NCBI RefSeq assembly: GCF_026723865.1
Contig: NZ_CP113529.1
Span: forward strand, 3,410,001 to 3,474,000
Direction of reading: 5' to 3'
From: Mycobacterium sp. Aquia_216
GTDB lineage: Bacteria > Actinomycetota > Actinomycetes > Mycobacteriales > Mycobacteriaceae
DNA length: 64,000 nucleotides
The notes below the pieces were generated by a model. It searched no databases. It saw only the letters and a program-made list of their open reading frames with translations, and was not told the origin of the DNA. A program made the translations under genes and the position numbers. Shown here piece by piece: positions 25,350 to 34,074 of this stretch (within the stretch, counting starts at the first letter, position 1; every line of letters begins with the position of its first letter).

Positions 25350-25363
25350 CAGAACACGTTCTA
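25350..25363. promoter_or_regulatory. KstR-like operator
   Basis: CagAACacGTTctA, matching the published KstR consensus TnnAACnnGTTnnA at 7 of 8 fixed positions (first T is C), with perfect AGAAC/GTTCT arms. It overlaps a TAGTGT -10 element (25362-25367) placed seven bases before ATG 25375. It lies between the divergent SDR and SnoaL-like genes. Confidence 0.5.
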
Positions 25364-25374
25364 GTGTGTCCGCT

Positions 25375-25854
25375 ATGGGCAACTTCAGCAGAGCCGAAAT
25401 CGAACGAGCCGTCGAGCACTACACAACTGTGGCGGAAGGGTGCAGTGCCTCCGGCGATTGGGCACCGTTTGCGGATTTATTCACGGAGGACGTTGTCTAC
25501 ATCGAGCACCATTACGGCGTCTTTCACGGCCGCGAGGCGGTGCGGGAATGGATCGTTGCCGTGATGGCCCCGTTTCCGCACATGCGCTTTCCCAGCGACT
25601 GGATTGCCTACGACGACGACAATGACGCGGTCGTCATCATGATCAAGAATCTGCTCGACCACCCGACCGACCCGAACGGGGAGCCGTTCTGGTTCCCGAA
25701 CTGGACCCGCCTGGTCTACGCCGGCAACGGCCTGTTCTCCAGCGAGGAGGACATCTACAACCCGAACCGCGATGCGCCGGGCGCTGTCGCGGCATGGATG
25801 CAGGCCGGCGGGCAGTTCGCGTCAACCGAGTTCCTGCAGCCCAACCCGAGCTAG
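25375..25854 (+). CDS. SnoaL-like (NTF2-fold) protein
   Basis: 159 residues from ATG 25375, leaderless. 'FADLFTEDVVYIEHHYGVFH' and 'GREAVREWIVAVMAPFPHMR' followed by C-terminal strands form the NTF2-like cone of SnoaL-type polyketide cyclases and ketosteroid isomerase relatives. The substrate may be a ring ketone; together with the SDR it could act on a steroid-like compound, in line with the KstR-like site. The stop overlaps the stop of the convergent DJ-1 gene. Confidence 0.78.
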   Translation: MGNFSRAEIERAVEHYTTVAEGCSASGDWAPFADLFTEDVVYIEHHYGVFHGREAVREWIVAVMAPFPHMRFPSDWIAYDDDNDAVVIMIKNLLDHPTDPNGEPFWFPNWTRLVYAGNGLFSSEEDIYNPNRDAPGAVAAWMQAGGQFASTEFLQPNPS

Positions 25855-26606
25855 GCCTTCGGAGAAACCGCAGCGAGGTCCGGCTGCCGCTTGCGTCGAC
25901 GTGACCGGACCGCCGACAGCGCCTGCTCCCAGGCGATCATCGTCGTCGCCTTGAGGTTGGCCGGCTTGGCGCTGTCCTTCGAAAGCAGTGCAGTGGCAGC
26001 GGCTTTGGTGGCCGCGGACGCCTTCGACATGTGACCGGAGTCGAACGGTGGCTGCGGGTCGTATTCGATTGCGAGCTGGATCGCCTTGGCACGGCCTTCG
26101 CCGCCGACCTCGCCGGCCAGCCAGAAGGCCAGGTCAAGTCCGGCGGATACCCCCGCACTGGTGATGACGTCGTCGGCACGCACCACCCGCTCGTCGCTGA
26201 CCGGAGTGACGCCGAATCCCTTCAGCAGGGGTAGCGCCAGCCAATGCGACGTCGCCCGCCGGCCCTCGAGCAGGCCGGCCGCGGCCAGGATCACCGAGCC
26301 CGAGCACACCGACGCCGTCCAGCGAGCGGTGCGATGCGCCCCGCGCAGCCAGTCCAGCAGCACCTCGTCCCGTGCGTGCACCGGGGTCGACGGGCCGCCC
26401 GGCACGAGAATGATGTCGGGCGAAGGGGTTTCGGCCAGCGAATGCGTGGCGCCGATGACCAGCACCCCGGAGTCGGCCGTGATCGGCCCGGATTCATGCC
26501 AGACGAACCGCACCTCGGCCCCGGGCAAAGTACGCAGCACCTCGTAGGGTCCGATCATGTCCAGCGCGGTGAATCCGGGGTAGGCCACGAATGCGATCTG
26601 GATCAT
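25851..26606 (-). CDS. DJ-1/PfpI family protein (Rv1930c-like)
   Basis: 251 residues. 'IQIAFVAYPGFTALDMIGPY' at the start and nucleophile elbow 'ASVCSGSVILAAAGLL' (Cys) define the DJ-1/PfpI fold; related enzymes include isonitrile hydratase. The C-terminal extension 'AWEQALSAVRSRRRKRQPDL' is basic. It lies directly downstream of the AraC/DJ-1 regulator (33 bases), as Rv1930c does after Rv1931c. Reaction unknown. Confidence 0.83.
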   Translation of the reverse strand: MIQIAFVAYPGFTALDMIGPYEVLRTLPGAEVRFVWHESGPITADSGVLVIGATHSLAETPSPDIILVPGGPSTPVHARDEVLLDWLRGAHRTARWTASVCSGSVILAAAGLLEGRRATSHWLALPLLKGFGVTPVSDERVVRADDVITSAGVSAGLDLAFWLAGEVGGEGRAKAIQLAIEYDPQPPFDSGHMSKASAATKAAATALLSKDSAKPANLKATTMIAWEQALSAVRSRRRKRQPDLAAVSPKA

Positions 26607-26639
26607 CGGTGCGGTCCTGTCTGACTAAGGCATCAATAA

Positions 26640-27590
26640 CTAAGCAAAGGCCTTGCGGTACTGGTCCGGCGAAACGCCGATACGCCGAATGAAGTTGCGC
26701 CGCATGGTTTCCGCGGTGCCGAAGCCACACCGGGCCGCGATCGCGACGACCGTGTCGTCGGTCTCTTCCAACTGCCGGCGCGCGGCTTCGGTGCGGACGC
26801 GTTCGACGTAGTGGCCCGGCGCCTCACCGACCTCGTCGGTGAACACCCGGGTGAAATGACGCGGGCTCATCGTCGCCCGGCGGGCCAGATCACCGATGCT
26901 GTGCGCGTCGCCCGGTTGCGCCTCGATGGCCTCCTGCACCTCGCGGATGCAGGTGCGTTTGGCGCGCGGCATCCACACCGGAGCCGCGAATTGCGTCTGC
27001 CCGCCGGGGCGGCGCAAATACAACACCATCCAGCGGGCGACCGTCTGCGCGGTCTCGGTTCCGTAGTCGTCCTCGACGAGGGACAGCGTGAGGTCGATGC
27101 CCGCGGTGACACCGGCGGCCGTCCACACCGTGTCCGAAGTCCGGACGAAGATCGGATCGGCATCGACCTCGATGGCGGGAAACTCGTTGGCCAGACGCTC
27201 GGCGAAGGCCCAGTGGGTGGTCGCGCGATGGCCGTCCAGTAGCCCTGCCTCGGCGGCGAGGAAGGCGCCCGTGCAGACGGTGACGACGCGGCGGGCGTTG
27301 CCCGCGACCGCCTTGATCCAGGCCATCAGGTCCGCATCTTGGCGAGCGGCATCGATGCCACCGCCGCCGGGCAATACGACCGTGTCGATCTGCTCGTCCG
27401 GATCCGGCAGCGGGGTGCCCACGAACGCGAGGCCGGTCCCGGTGCTGATCGGCTGTCCGTCGACCGAGGCCATGACGACGTCGTAGCCGCCGTTGGTCAG
27501 CAGCGATGCGCCGGTGAACACGTCGTGTGGCCCGACCACATCGAGTGCCTGCACACCCGGAAAGCCGACGATAACGACCTTGCGAACCAT
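26640..27590 (-). CDS. GlxA-type AraC family regulator with DJ-1 domain (Rv1931c-like)
   Basis: 316 residues. Residues ~1-180: DJ-1/PfpI domain ('IVGFPGVQALDVVGPHDVF', 'VVTVCTGAFLAAEAGLLDG'). Residues ~215-316: AraC HTH ('DLARRATMSPRHFTRVFTDE', 'IAARCGFGTAETMRRNFIRR'). Longer than the M. tuberculosis Rv1931c I recall (259), so it keeps the complete sensor domain. Probably regulates itself and the downstream DJ-1 gene. Confidence 0.87.
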   Translation of the reverse strand: MVRKVVIVGFPGVQALDVVGPHDVFTGASLLTNGGYDVVMASVDGQPISTGTGLAFVGTPLPDPDEQIDTVVLPGGGGIDAARQDADLMAWIKAVAGNARRVVTVCTGAFLAAEAGLLDGHRATTHWAFAERLANEFPAIEVDADPIFVRTSDTVWTAAGVTAGIDLTLSLVEDDYGTETAQTVARWMVLYLRRPGGQTQFAAPVWMPRAKRTCIREVQEAIEAQPGDAHSIGDLARRATMSPRHFTRVFTDEVGEAPGHYVERVRTEAARRQLEETDDTVVAIAARCGFGTAETMRRNFIRRIGVSPDQYRKAFA

Positions 27591-27699
27591 GGATTCAGTG
27601 TTCGCCGGACCAGGGCATGTCGTCTAGGCCTAGTACCCCACGAATCAGGACATCGGACCTGGCCCCAGCCCGCGCGGTCGGCCTTGGCAGACTGTGCCC

Positions 27700-28194
27700 A
27701 TGGCACAGATAACCTTGCGTGGAAACCCGATCAACACCATCGGCGAGCTTCCTGCCGTCGGCTCGAAAGCCCCAGCCTTCAATTTGACCGGCTCCGACCT
27801 GGGCACGGTCAGCAGCGACCAGTTCAGCGGTAAGTCCGTGCTGTTGAACATCTTTCCGTCCGTGGACACCCCGGTGTGCGCGACGAGCGTGCGGAAATTC
27901 AACGAGCGTGCCGCCGGGGGTGGTGCGACCGTGGTGAACGTGTCGAAGGATCTGCCGTTCGCGCAGAAGCGCTTCTGCGGTGCGGAGGGCATCGAAAACG
28001 TCACCACGGCGTCGGCATTCCGCGACAGCTTCGGCGAGGACTACGGCATCACGATCACCGACGGCCCGATGGCCGGGCTGCTGGGCCGGGCCGTCGTGGT
28101 GATCGGCGCCGACGGCAACGTCGCCTACGCGCAACTGGTTCCCGAGATCGCCGAGGAGCCGGATTACGAGGCGGCGCTGGCAGCGCTGGGCTGA
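27700..28194 (+). CDS. tpx: Thiol peroxidase
   Basis: 164 residues from ATG 27700; a GTG two codons earlier is possible. Atypical two-Cys peroxiredoxin with peroxidatic Cys60 in '[10 protein letters not shown]' and resolving Cys93 in 'KRFC', positions identical to M. tuberculosis Tpx. It reduces H2O2 and alkyl or peroxynitrite peroxides using thioredoxin. Same place as in M. tuberculosis, beside the Rv1931c homologue, divergent from it. Confidence 0.95.
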   Translation: MAQITLRGNPINTIGELPAVGSKAPAFNLTGSDLGTVSSDQFSGKSVLLNIFPSVDTPVCATSVRKFNERAAGGGATVVNVSKDLPFAQKRFCGAEGIENVTTASAFRDSFGEDYGITITDGPMAGLLGRAVVVIGADGNVAYAQLVPEIAEEPDYEAALAALG

Positions 28195-28221
28195 CCTTCG
28201 GCCTACCGGACGCGCTGCCGC

Positions 28222-28722
28222 TCAAGTGGGCGTCAGCGTGAACGGCAGCCAGTAGACGCCCGGACCAGCTCCGGGGCATCCGGGTGCGCCGACGGTGAAA
28301 GTCCTTTCCCCGCGGAAACTTCCGTCACCGTTGGGCATCAGGAAGTCGGACCGCTTGGTGTCTACCGTGCTGCCGTCGTCGCAGTGGAACGGATAGTCCG
28401 AGTGCGAGACCCAGCTGTCGTTGGCCCACTGGTAGTCGAAGAAGGTAGGCGCATTCGGGTTGTCCGCCAACCTGTCGACCAGCAGCCAGTGCGCGACGCA
28501 ACCGGAGGCGTCGCAAGTGGTGGTGAAGTTGGCGGGCTGTATCGACGGTTCCGACGGCCGCGGTTGGCCATTGAATGTCTCCTTCGAATGATCGAGGAAA
28601 GTGTCGTAGGCACCGTTGAGGGGGACGGGTGGGGACCAGTCCGCACCAGCGACCGGCGCCGCGACGACAGCGGTGACGACTGCGGCGGGCCACGCGGCTC
28701 GTGCGAGACATCGAAGGACCAT
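28222..28722 (-). CDS. Secreted protein, unknown
   Basis: 166 residues from ATG 28722. Signal peptide 'LARAAWPAAVVTAVVAAPVA' with cleavage at VAGA-D. The mature part has about four Cys ('TTTCDASGCVAHW', 'YPFHCDD', 'GAPGCPGAG'), likely two disulfides, and a beta-rich pattern with conserved-looking 'GAYDTFLDHSKETFNG'. Typical of small exported mycobacterial proteins. It is not MPT63, which occupies a nearby place in M. tuberculosis. Function unknown. Confidence 0.65.
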   Translation of the reverse strand: MVLRCLARAAWPAAVVTAVVAAPVAGADWSPPVPLNGAYDTFLDHSKETFNGQPRPSEPSIQPANFTTTCDASGCVAHWLLVDRLADNPNAPTFFDYQWANDSWVSHSDYPFHCDDGSTVDTKRSDFLMPNGDGSFRGERTFTVGAPGCPGAGPGVYWLPFTLTPT

Positions 28723-28890
28723 CGGCGGTCACTGTAGCCCGACCCCACGCCGGGTTCCCCGGAACGCGGGCATTCGTTTGCGGCACCGAACTTTCGCCGC
28801 TTCTGAGCTGTAGCGTCAGCGCCGGCCCGTGTTAGCCTGTCGATTCCCGTCGCGCCAGCCTCGGGCTCCGCAGACCAAGGAGCAACCGGC

Positions 28891-29202
28891 ATGAATATGA
28901 GGACCGGCGCCGTGGCGGCGGCCGTAGCTGTCAGCCTGATGAGCGTGCTGGCGGCCGGCTGCAGTAGCAAGCCGACCGTCAGGCCCGACGGGGCAGCACA
29001 GTCGGTCGTCGACGTCGTCGCCAAGCAGACCGGTTTTCATCCCAACGATGTGCACTGCCCATCCGGCGTCGAGGCCAAGGTCGGTGTGCAGTTCGACTGT
29101 CACTTCACCGGCCCGGAGGACAAGGAGTACGTCGCCAACATGAAGATCACCAAGGTCGACGGCGGACAGGTCGACTTCGCCGTCAACACCCACCCGAGCT
29201 AG
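28891..29202 (+). CDS. DUF4333 lipoprotein
   Basis: 103 residues, AAGGAG upstream. Lipobox 'LAAGCSSKP' (Cys ~24) for membrane anchoring. The mature domain 'DVVAKQTGFHPNDVHCPSGV' then 'GVQFDCHFTGPEDKEYVANM' has the two conserved Cys of DUF4333, which many mycobacterial lipoproteins and serine/threonine-kinase-linked proteins carry. Function unknown. Its end overlaps the convergent gene by four bases. Confidence 0.8.
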   Translation: MNMRTGAVAAAVAVSLMSVLAAGCSSKPTVRPDGAAQSVVDVVAKQTGFHPNDVHCPSGVEAKVGVQFDCHFTGPEDKEYVANMKITKVDGGQVDFAVNTHPS

Positions 29203-30149
29203 GCCCGGAACCGATCCGCGGTGGCGGCCAGCACCTCGCGGCAGCCGGTCCACATTTGCTTGATGATCTCGGCAGCCGGCGGGAGGTCGTCGATCCGGCC
29301 GGCGACCTGGCCGGTATTGGCGACGCTGGCGTCCATGTCACCCTGGAAATAGAGACGCTGCACGCGTTGCAGAGCCGCGCCACCCTCCTCGAAAGACGCT
29401 GACCTGTCCAGCTTTTCGGCGGCCGCAGTCCGGATGACGCGCATCATCCGGTTGCCGTCGAGGGGGAGCAGCACGGTGCCGGTCTCATCGGCCGCCACGA
29501 CCGCTTGTTTGAGGTTGCCGTGCACCGGCGAGTCCGCCGAGGCCAGCAACCGGGTGCCCATCTGGACGGCCTCGGCGCCGAGCACGAACGCGGCGGCCAT
29601 TGATCGGGCGTCGCAGATTCCTCCCGCCGCCACAATCGGGACGTCGACGTGAGCGGCCACCAATGGCAGCAGCACCATGGTCGAGGCCCCGAACCGGTTC
29701 TTGAACCCGCCGCCCTCGACTCCCTCGACGACGAGCCCGTCGACTCCGGCGTCGACGGCCTTCTTGGCCGCGGCCAGGGTGCCCACCACGTGGAACACGG
29801 TGATCCCGGCATCGTGGAGCCGATCGGTGAACAGCGAGGGGCTCCCGGCCGAGGTGGTCACGAAGCGAATGCCGTTGGCGACGAGCAGGTCTACGACCGT
29901 CGGATCCCGGTTGAACAGCAGTGCGATGTTCGCGCCCACCGACCCCCTGGTGAGGCCCCGCACGCGTCGCACGTCGGCCCGCCCCTGATCGGACGTCGTC
30001 TCGATGATGCCCAACGCGCCCGCGTTCGACACCGCGGCGGCGAGCTGGGCGCCGGCGATGTAGGTCATCGGCGCTTGGATGATCGGGATGTCGATCTGTG
30101 CGATTTCGCAAACCCGATTGATCGCGGGCTCGGCCCGGCCGGCGGTCAT
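29199..30149 (-). CDS. Nitronate monooxygenase-family protein lacking the usual catalytic His
   Basis: 316 residues, FMN TIM-barrel: 'IDIPIIQAPMTYIAGAQLAA', 'VPIVAAGGICDARSMAAAFV' and 'GAEAVQMGTRLLAS'. At the active-site loop where relatives read E-AGGH this one has 'EGVEGGGFKN', so the base His is replaced by Phe. It may have another oxidoreductase activity. The start overlaps the NYN/PIN gene stop by four bases; the two form an operon. Confidence 0.8.
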   Translation of the reverse strand: MTAGRAEPAINRVCEIAQIDIPIIQAPMTYIAGAQLAAAVSNAGALGIIETTSDQGRADVRRVRGLTRGSVGANIALLFNRDPTVVDLLVANGIRFVTTSAGSPSLFTDRLHDAGITVFHVVGTLAAAKKAVDAGVDGLVVEGVEGGGFKNRFGASTMVLLPLVAAHVDVPIVAAGGICDARSMAAAFVLGAEAVQMGTRLLASADSPVHGNLKQAVVAADETGTVLLPLDGNRMMRVIRTAAAEKLDRSASFEEGGAALQRVQRLYFQGDMDASVANTGQVAGRIDDLPPAAEIIKQMWTGCREVLAATADRFRA

Positions 30150-30526
30150 CGCTCCCGCGGATCGACGAGTTCACGGAAACACTCCGCTCCGAAGACGGAG
30201 GCACCCAGGCGTCGTACCCGATCGGCGAGCGCCCGATCGGACGTCACGACTCGGATCTCGTCCGCCCGGGCGGCGGCGTGAACCAGCCGGACGATCTCGT
30301 CGTCGGCCGAGTTCGCCGCCGCCTTGGGCGCATGCGCGACCTCGATCACCGTCGACGTCATCGCCGTCTTCGGCGGCCGCTCGAATACCACTGTCACCGC
30401 GTCTCCTTGCGTGCAGGCCCAGCTGTCCAACTTGTCTACCAAAGCGACCATGGCACGCTCGCGGTCCTTCCACCAACCGTCCGGCCGACTGCCGATGACG
30501 TTCATTCCGTCGACGATCCACCGCAC
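30146..30526 (-). CDS. NYN/PIN-like ribonuclease domain protein (YacP type)
   Basis: 126 residues from GTG 30526. 'RWIVDGMNVIGSRPDGWWKD' starts the NYN fold with the first acidic metal ligand, 'DDEIVRLVHAA' supplies the next and 'VTSDRALADRVRRLGA' the third. Proteins of this kind are predicted RNases. It is coupled to the downstream nitronate monooxygenase-like gene (ATGA-type overlap). Confidence 0.82.
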   Translation of the reverse strand: MRWIVDGMNVIGSRPDGWWKDRERAMVALVDKLDSWACTQGDAVTVVFERPPKTAMTSTVIEVAHAPKAAANSADDEIVRLVHAAARADEIRVVTSDRALADRVRRLGASVFGAECFRELVDPRER

Positions 30527-30566
30527 CAGCCCACAGTAGGGCCGACGCGCTGCGCCGCAATAATTT

Positions 30567-30995
30567 TCACCACATCAGCACAAAGCGGAACACGACTAGT
30601 CCGGTCAGTGCCAGCAACTGAGGCCAGGGGCGCCAGGGCCCATCTTGAATCGCATACGACATCTCTTTGAGCGGCGAGCTCGGCGGCGCAGCGGCGCGCG
30701 CTGCCGAGACCGGACGGTGGAACTGGTCGCCGCGGTGTTGTTGTGGCGCGGTATCGAGGCGGTCAGCTTCCTGGGTGGACTGTGGATTGGTGCGACGCTG
30801 ATTCAGTTGTATTTCCACCAGTACGGTGAACGCCATCGTCGCGAGGTCGGACGTGGTGGTGGCCGACGGTTTGTCACCGTATTGCTGGTCGAGCAGCGGG
30901 CGGCGCCGGCGGTAAGGCAGCGCGAAAAACGCGAACTTGACGATGATGTGAATGCCCAGCACTACGACGACGACAGTGGCAATGGTGTCGAGCAT
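30567..30995 (-). CDS. Small membrane protein, unknown
   Basis: 142 residues from ATG 30995, with AGGGGAC upstream. N-terminal helix 'TIATVVVVVLGIHIIVKFAF' and C-terminal hydrophobic helix 'LLALTGLVVFRFVLMW' flank a polar, Arg/Gln-rich middle. No family recognised. Confidence 0.55.
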   Translation of the reverse strand: MLDTIATVVVVVLGIHIIVKFAFFALPYRRRRPLLDQQYGDKPSATTTSDLATMAFTVLVEIQLNQRRTNPQSTQEADRLDTAPQQHRGDQFHRPVSAARAAAPPSSPLKEMSYAIQDGPWRPWPQLLALTGLVVFRFVLMW

Positions 30996-31100
30996 CAAGT
31001 GTCCCCTTGACTTTAGTAACCCGCGATTTTGATGGCTAGACACTTTGAGTAATTGGTACGGTCACCGGTATCAGTATCCCGAATTCGATGAGGAGCGCCG

Positions 31101-32285
31101 ATGACGTCGTTAGCCGACACGAGCGACCGCGTGGTCTCGCTGGCTCGTGGCATGCGGGACCTCGTGCAAGAGCAAGCCGCGGAGTCCGAGCGGATCCGTA
31201 CGCTTTCGGCGCCGATCGTCGACGAGATGTGGGCCAGCGGACTGATGTCGTCGTTCAACCCCGCCGAGGCCGGTGGTATCGAGCCGTCCTTTACCGAGAT
31301 GATCGAAACCTGGATCGAAATGGCTTGGCAGGATGGATCATTCGGCTGGGTCGGCATCGCTAACCTACCATCGTCGTTCGCCGCGGCAGCCTACCTGCCC
31401 GACGAGGGTTTCACCGAGGTGTTCACCGCTCACGATAACCACGTGACCATGGGTGGACAGTTCTTTCCCAACGGACAGGGTACGGCTGTCGAGGGCGGCT
31501 ATCTGCTGAACGGAGCGTGGAGCTTCGGTTCCGGCATCGGCCACTCCGAATATGTTGCCGCCGGATTCCTGCCGGTGGACAACGGGGAGATGCGCTGGGT
31601 CAGCGAAGGCCTGCCCGAGATGCACGTGGCTGTGCTGCCGCGCGACCAGGTCAGCTTCAACGACGGATGGCACGTTCAGGGCCTCAAGGGAACCGGCTCC
31701 TACGACTACAGCGTCTCCGATGTGTTCGTCCCGCAGAGCCGCACGTTCGAATTGTTCGCCCGTCAACCTCATCGCGGAACATCGCCGGCCACCCGGATGG
31801 GACTGATGCCCGTCACCGCGGCCGGCCACGCATCGTGGGCACTGGGCGTCGCCAAGAGCATGCTCGACGACGTTCAAGAACTGGCCGCCACCAAATTCCG
31901 GATGAGCGACATGGCGTCACTGGCCAGCCGCCCCACCTTCCAGAAGGGGCTGGCACACCATCGCGCGGCCTGGCGCGCCGCGCGTCTTCTGGTGCTCGAC
32001 GCCTTCACCACGGCCGAGGCCGCGGTGGCCGCGGGTGACGACCTCACGCCGGCCCTGCGCGCGGACATGCGGGTAGCCGCCGTCTACGCCACCGATACGG
32101 CCCGCAGCTGCGCCGAATGGGCCCACCTGGTCGCGGGGACAAGCTCGATCCGCGAAGGCACCCGGCTCGAGCGCGCCTTCCGCGATATCTATACCGGCAC
32201 CCAACACGCCTTCATCAGCGAGAAAGTCGCCATCGACGTGGCGCAGATCTGGCTGGGCATCATCGACGATCAGCCGGGGCTGTAA
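31101..32285 (+). CDS. HsaA-like flavin-dependent monooxygenase (acyl-CoA dehydrogenase fold)
   Basis: 394 residues, GAGGAG upstream. 'GSFGWVGIANLPSSFAAAAY', 'GGYLLNGAWSFGSGIGHSEY' and 'VQGLKGTGSYDYSVSDVFVP' match the group D oxygenases of the HsaA/XiaF/hydroxylase type, which take reduced flavin from a partner reductase and hydroxylate phenols such as the steroid A-ring. The length equals HsaA. No reductase (HsaB) is adjacent, and the substrate is not known. Confidence 0.82.
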   Translation: MTSLADTSDRVVSLARGMRDLVQEQAAESERIRTLSAPIVDEMWASGLMSSFNPAEAGGIEPSFTEMIETWIEMAWQDGSFGWVGIANLPSSFAAAAYLPDEGFTEVFTAHDNHVTMGGQFFPNGQGTAVEGGYLLNGAWSFGSGIGHSEYVAAGFLPVDNGEMRWVSEGLPEMHVAVLPRDQVSFNDGWHVQGLKGTGSYDYSVSDVFVPQSRTFELFARQPHRGTSPATRMGLMPVTAAGHASWALGVAKSMLDDVQELAATKFRMSDMASLASRPTFQKGLAHHRAAWRAARLLVLDAFTTAEAAVAAGDDLTPALRADMRVAAVYATDTARSCAEWAHLVAGTSSIREGTRLERAFRDIYTGTQHAFISEKVAIDVAQIWLGIIDDQPGL

Positions 32286-32299
32286 ACCGGTAAGCCCGG

Positions 32300-33022
32300 T
32301 CAGAGCACCTGCTCACCCGGCTTGGCGTCGGACTCTTTGGAGTCGTGGGTGCCGTCGTCGTCGGTGAGCGAGGACGCCAGGGCCGGCCCGGCTCCCCCCG
32401 CAGCGGCTCCGCCCATGCCGCCCTGACCGACCGAGCCCAGCGACGAGCCGAGCGAACTCAGGGTGCTCAACGGCGCGCTGCCCGCGCTGAGCAGCGTTGA
32501 AGCCGCGCTCATCGCCGAGGGTGTGGCCGCCGCGCCGGCCGCCGGGGTGGGCGCGATGGCCCCTTCGACCAAGTTGGCCAACGCCGGTGTGCGGGCCGGC
32601 GTCCCGGCCGCACCGGGCACCGCTTCCGCGCGCAACAGCCCGGCAGCCGCGCCGGGGTTCGCCAACCGGCGGGACACGGGGGCGGCGGCGTAGCCGAATT
32701 CGACGGCGCCACTGCGCGCCGCGTTGGTTTCCAGGGTGCCCGCGGCGGCCGCGTCGGTCTGCGCGTACATCCGGGTGATGTTCACCAGCGCCGCGCCCGT
32801 GCGCGAAATCTCTTGGTGTGCCGCGGCATGGGCGGCCAGCGTCTTGCCGGCTTCGGCGGCAAACGCCATGGCGGCCTGCATCGAGATCTCCTCGGCGCCC
32901 GCGGGCACCAGCGCGGTCATCGTCGGCGCGGCGGCGGCGCCGGTGGCGATGGCGGTGAGGCCCATTTCCGTCAATCGCCCACCGATGACGGCAACGGCCG
33001 GATCGTGCGACATGGATGTCAT
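32300..33022 (-). CDS. PE family protein, PE35-like, with Ala/Gly-rich extension
   Basis: 240 residues from ATG 33022 (AAGGAG upstream). Residues 1-95 resemble PE35: 'MSHDPAVAVIGG', 'LVPAGAEEISMQAAMAFAAE', and the ESX secretion motif YAQTD (Tyr86-Asp90, YxxxD). Residues ~100-240 are Ala/Gly/Pro rich with no fold recognised. PE proteins are exported by type VII systems as PE-PPE pairs; no PPE or esx gene is in the window, so it is an orphan. Confidence 0.8.
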   Translation of the reverse strand: MTSMSHDPAVAVIGGRLTEMGLTAIATGAAAAPTMTALVPAGAEEISMQAAMAFAAEAGKTLAAHAAAHQEISRTGAALVNITRMYAQTDAAAAGTLETNAARSGAVEFGYAAAPVSRRLANPGAAAGLLRAEAVPGAAGTPARTPALANLVEGAIAPTPAAGAAATPSAMSAASTLLSAGSAPLSTLSSLGSSLGSVGQGGMGGAAAGGAGPALASSLTDDDGTHDSKESDAKPGEQVL

Positions 33023-33137
33023 GTGCGTCCTGCTCCTTGGTTTATGTGCGCGGACACCGTGGCGGAATGCATTGATTCTACCGAGGCCCCCGGGTGCCGG
33101 AGGCACAAATCTCGGCCGCCCAGCGATCGGAATCCCC

Positions 33138-33959
33138 TCAGAGGTGGGTCAACAACCGATCGGTGAATTCTTCGGGATGTTCTCGGTGCATGAAATGTCC
33201 GCCGCAAACTTCTTCGACGATGTAGTCGTCCTCGAACATCCGCGCGGCGCCCCGGTAGTCCGAGGGCTCGGCGACTGGATCATCGAGTCCGGCAAAGGCG
33301 ATCGTGGGCACCTTGATTCGCGCCTTCAGGGACGCGCTCGGTATGGGGGAGAGTTTGCGGTAGTAGCCGAACGCGGCATTCAGGCTTGCCGGATTCGCAA
33401 AGCATGTGCGCACGGCGTCGAATTCACTCGGATCGGGCTCCCACGCCGGGGACCACCGCCGGCAGATGGCGGGCAGCGCCGCGAAGTCGTTGCGCGCGAA
33501 GCGCTTCGCCGCCCCCGGCAGCTTGTACGCGACGAAATGGCGTACCCCCCAAGCCTTCCGCAGCGTTGGTCGGAGGGTTCCCGGGTGTGGAATCCCAATC
33601 ACGATAAGCTTTTTCACGCGGTCCGGGCCGAGCGCGGCTGCGCCGTACGCGGCCAACGCTCCCCAATCGTGGCCGATCGCGATGGCGTCGCGCGCCCCGA
33701 GCGCCTCGATCAACGCCAGCGGATCGCGCGCCAAGGTCTCCTGATCCGGATCGCGATCTGGGATTCCGCTGGGGTCATACCCCCGCATGTACGGGCTCAC
33801 CGCGCGATAGCCCTTCGCGGCGATTCGCCCCCGCAGTTGGTCCCAGGAATGCGCGGTGTCGGGGAAGCCGTGCAGCATCAGCACGAGGGGCCCCGAGCCC
33901 TCCTCGAGGTAGGCGAATCTGAGTCCGTTCGCGTCGACGAACTGCACCGAATCAGCCAT
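33138..33959 (-). CDS. Alpha/beta hydrolase, epoxide-hydrolase-like
   Basis: 273 residues from ATG 33959. 'LMLHGFPDTAHSWDQLRGRI' (HGFP), nucleophile elbow 'IGHDWGA' with Asp, acid in 'FAGLDDPVAEP' and C-terminal His in 'CGGHFMHREHPEEF'. An Asp nucleophile and HGxP motif are characteristic of epoxide hydrolases and haloalkane dehalogenases. Cytoplasmic; substrate unknown. Divergent from the epimerase gene. Confidence 0.82.
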   Translation of the reverse strand: MADSVQFVDANGLRFAYLEEGSGPLVLMLHGFPDTAHSWDQLRGRIAAKGYRAVSPYMRGYDPSGIPDRDPDQETLARDPLALIEALGARDAIAIGHDWGALAAYGAAALGPDRVKKLIVIGIPHPGTLRPTLRKAWGVRHFVAYKLPGAAKRFARNDFAALPAICRRWSPAWEPDPSEFDAVRTCFANPASLNAAFGYYRKLSPIPSASLKARIKVPTIAFAGLDDPVAEPSDYRGAARMFEDDYIVEEVCGGHFMHREHPEEFTDRLLTHL

Positions 33960-34062
33960 GACGCGCGCGACGTTACGCCTGTCGCCGGGGCGTGGCGAGA
34001 CCGGCGAACGCCGCTGCACGACCTCGTCGGCTCCCACCGGCCGACGGTATCCCGCGCGTCGC

Positions 34063-34068
34063 TACCAT
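34063..34068 (+). promoter_or_regulatory. -10 element of a leaderless gene
   Basis: TACCAT six bases before ATG 34075; no Shine-Dalgarno sequence. Confidence 0.6.
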
Positions 34069-34074
34069 CAGCGC

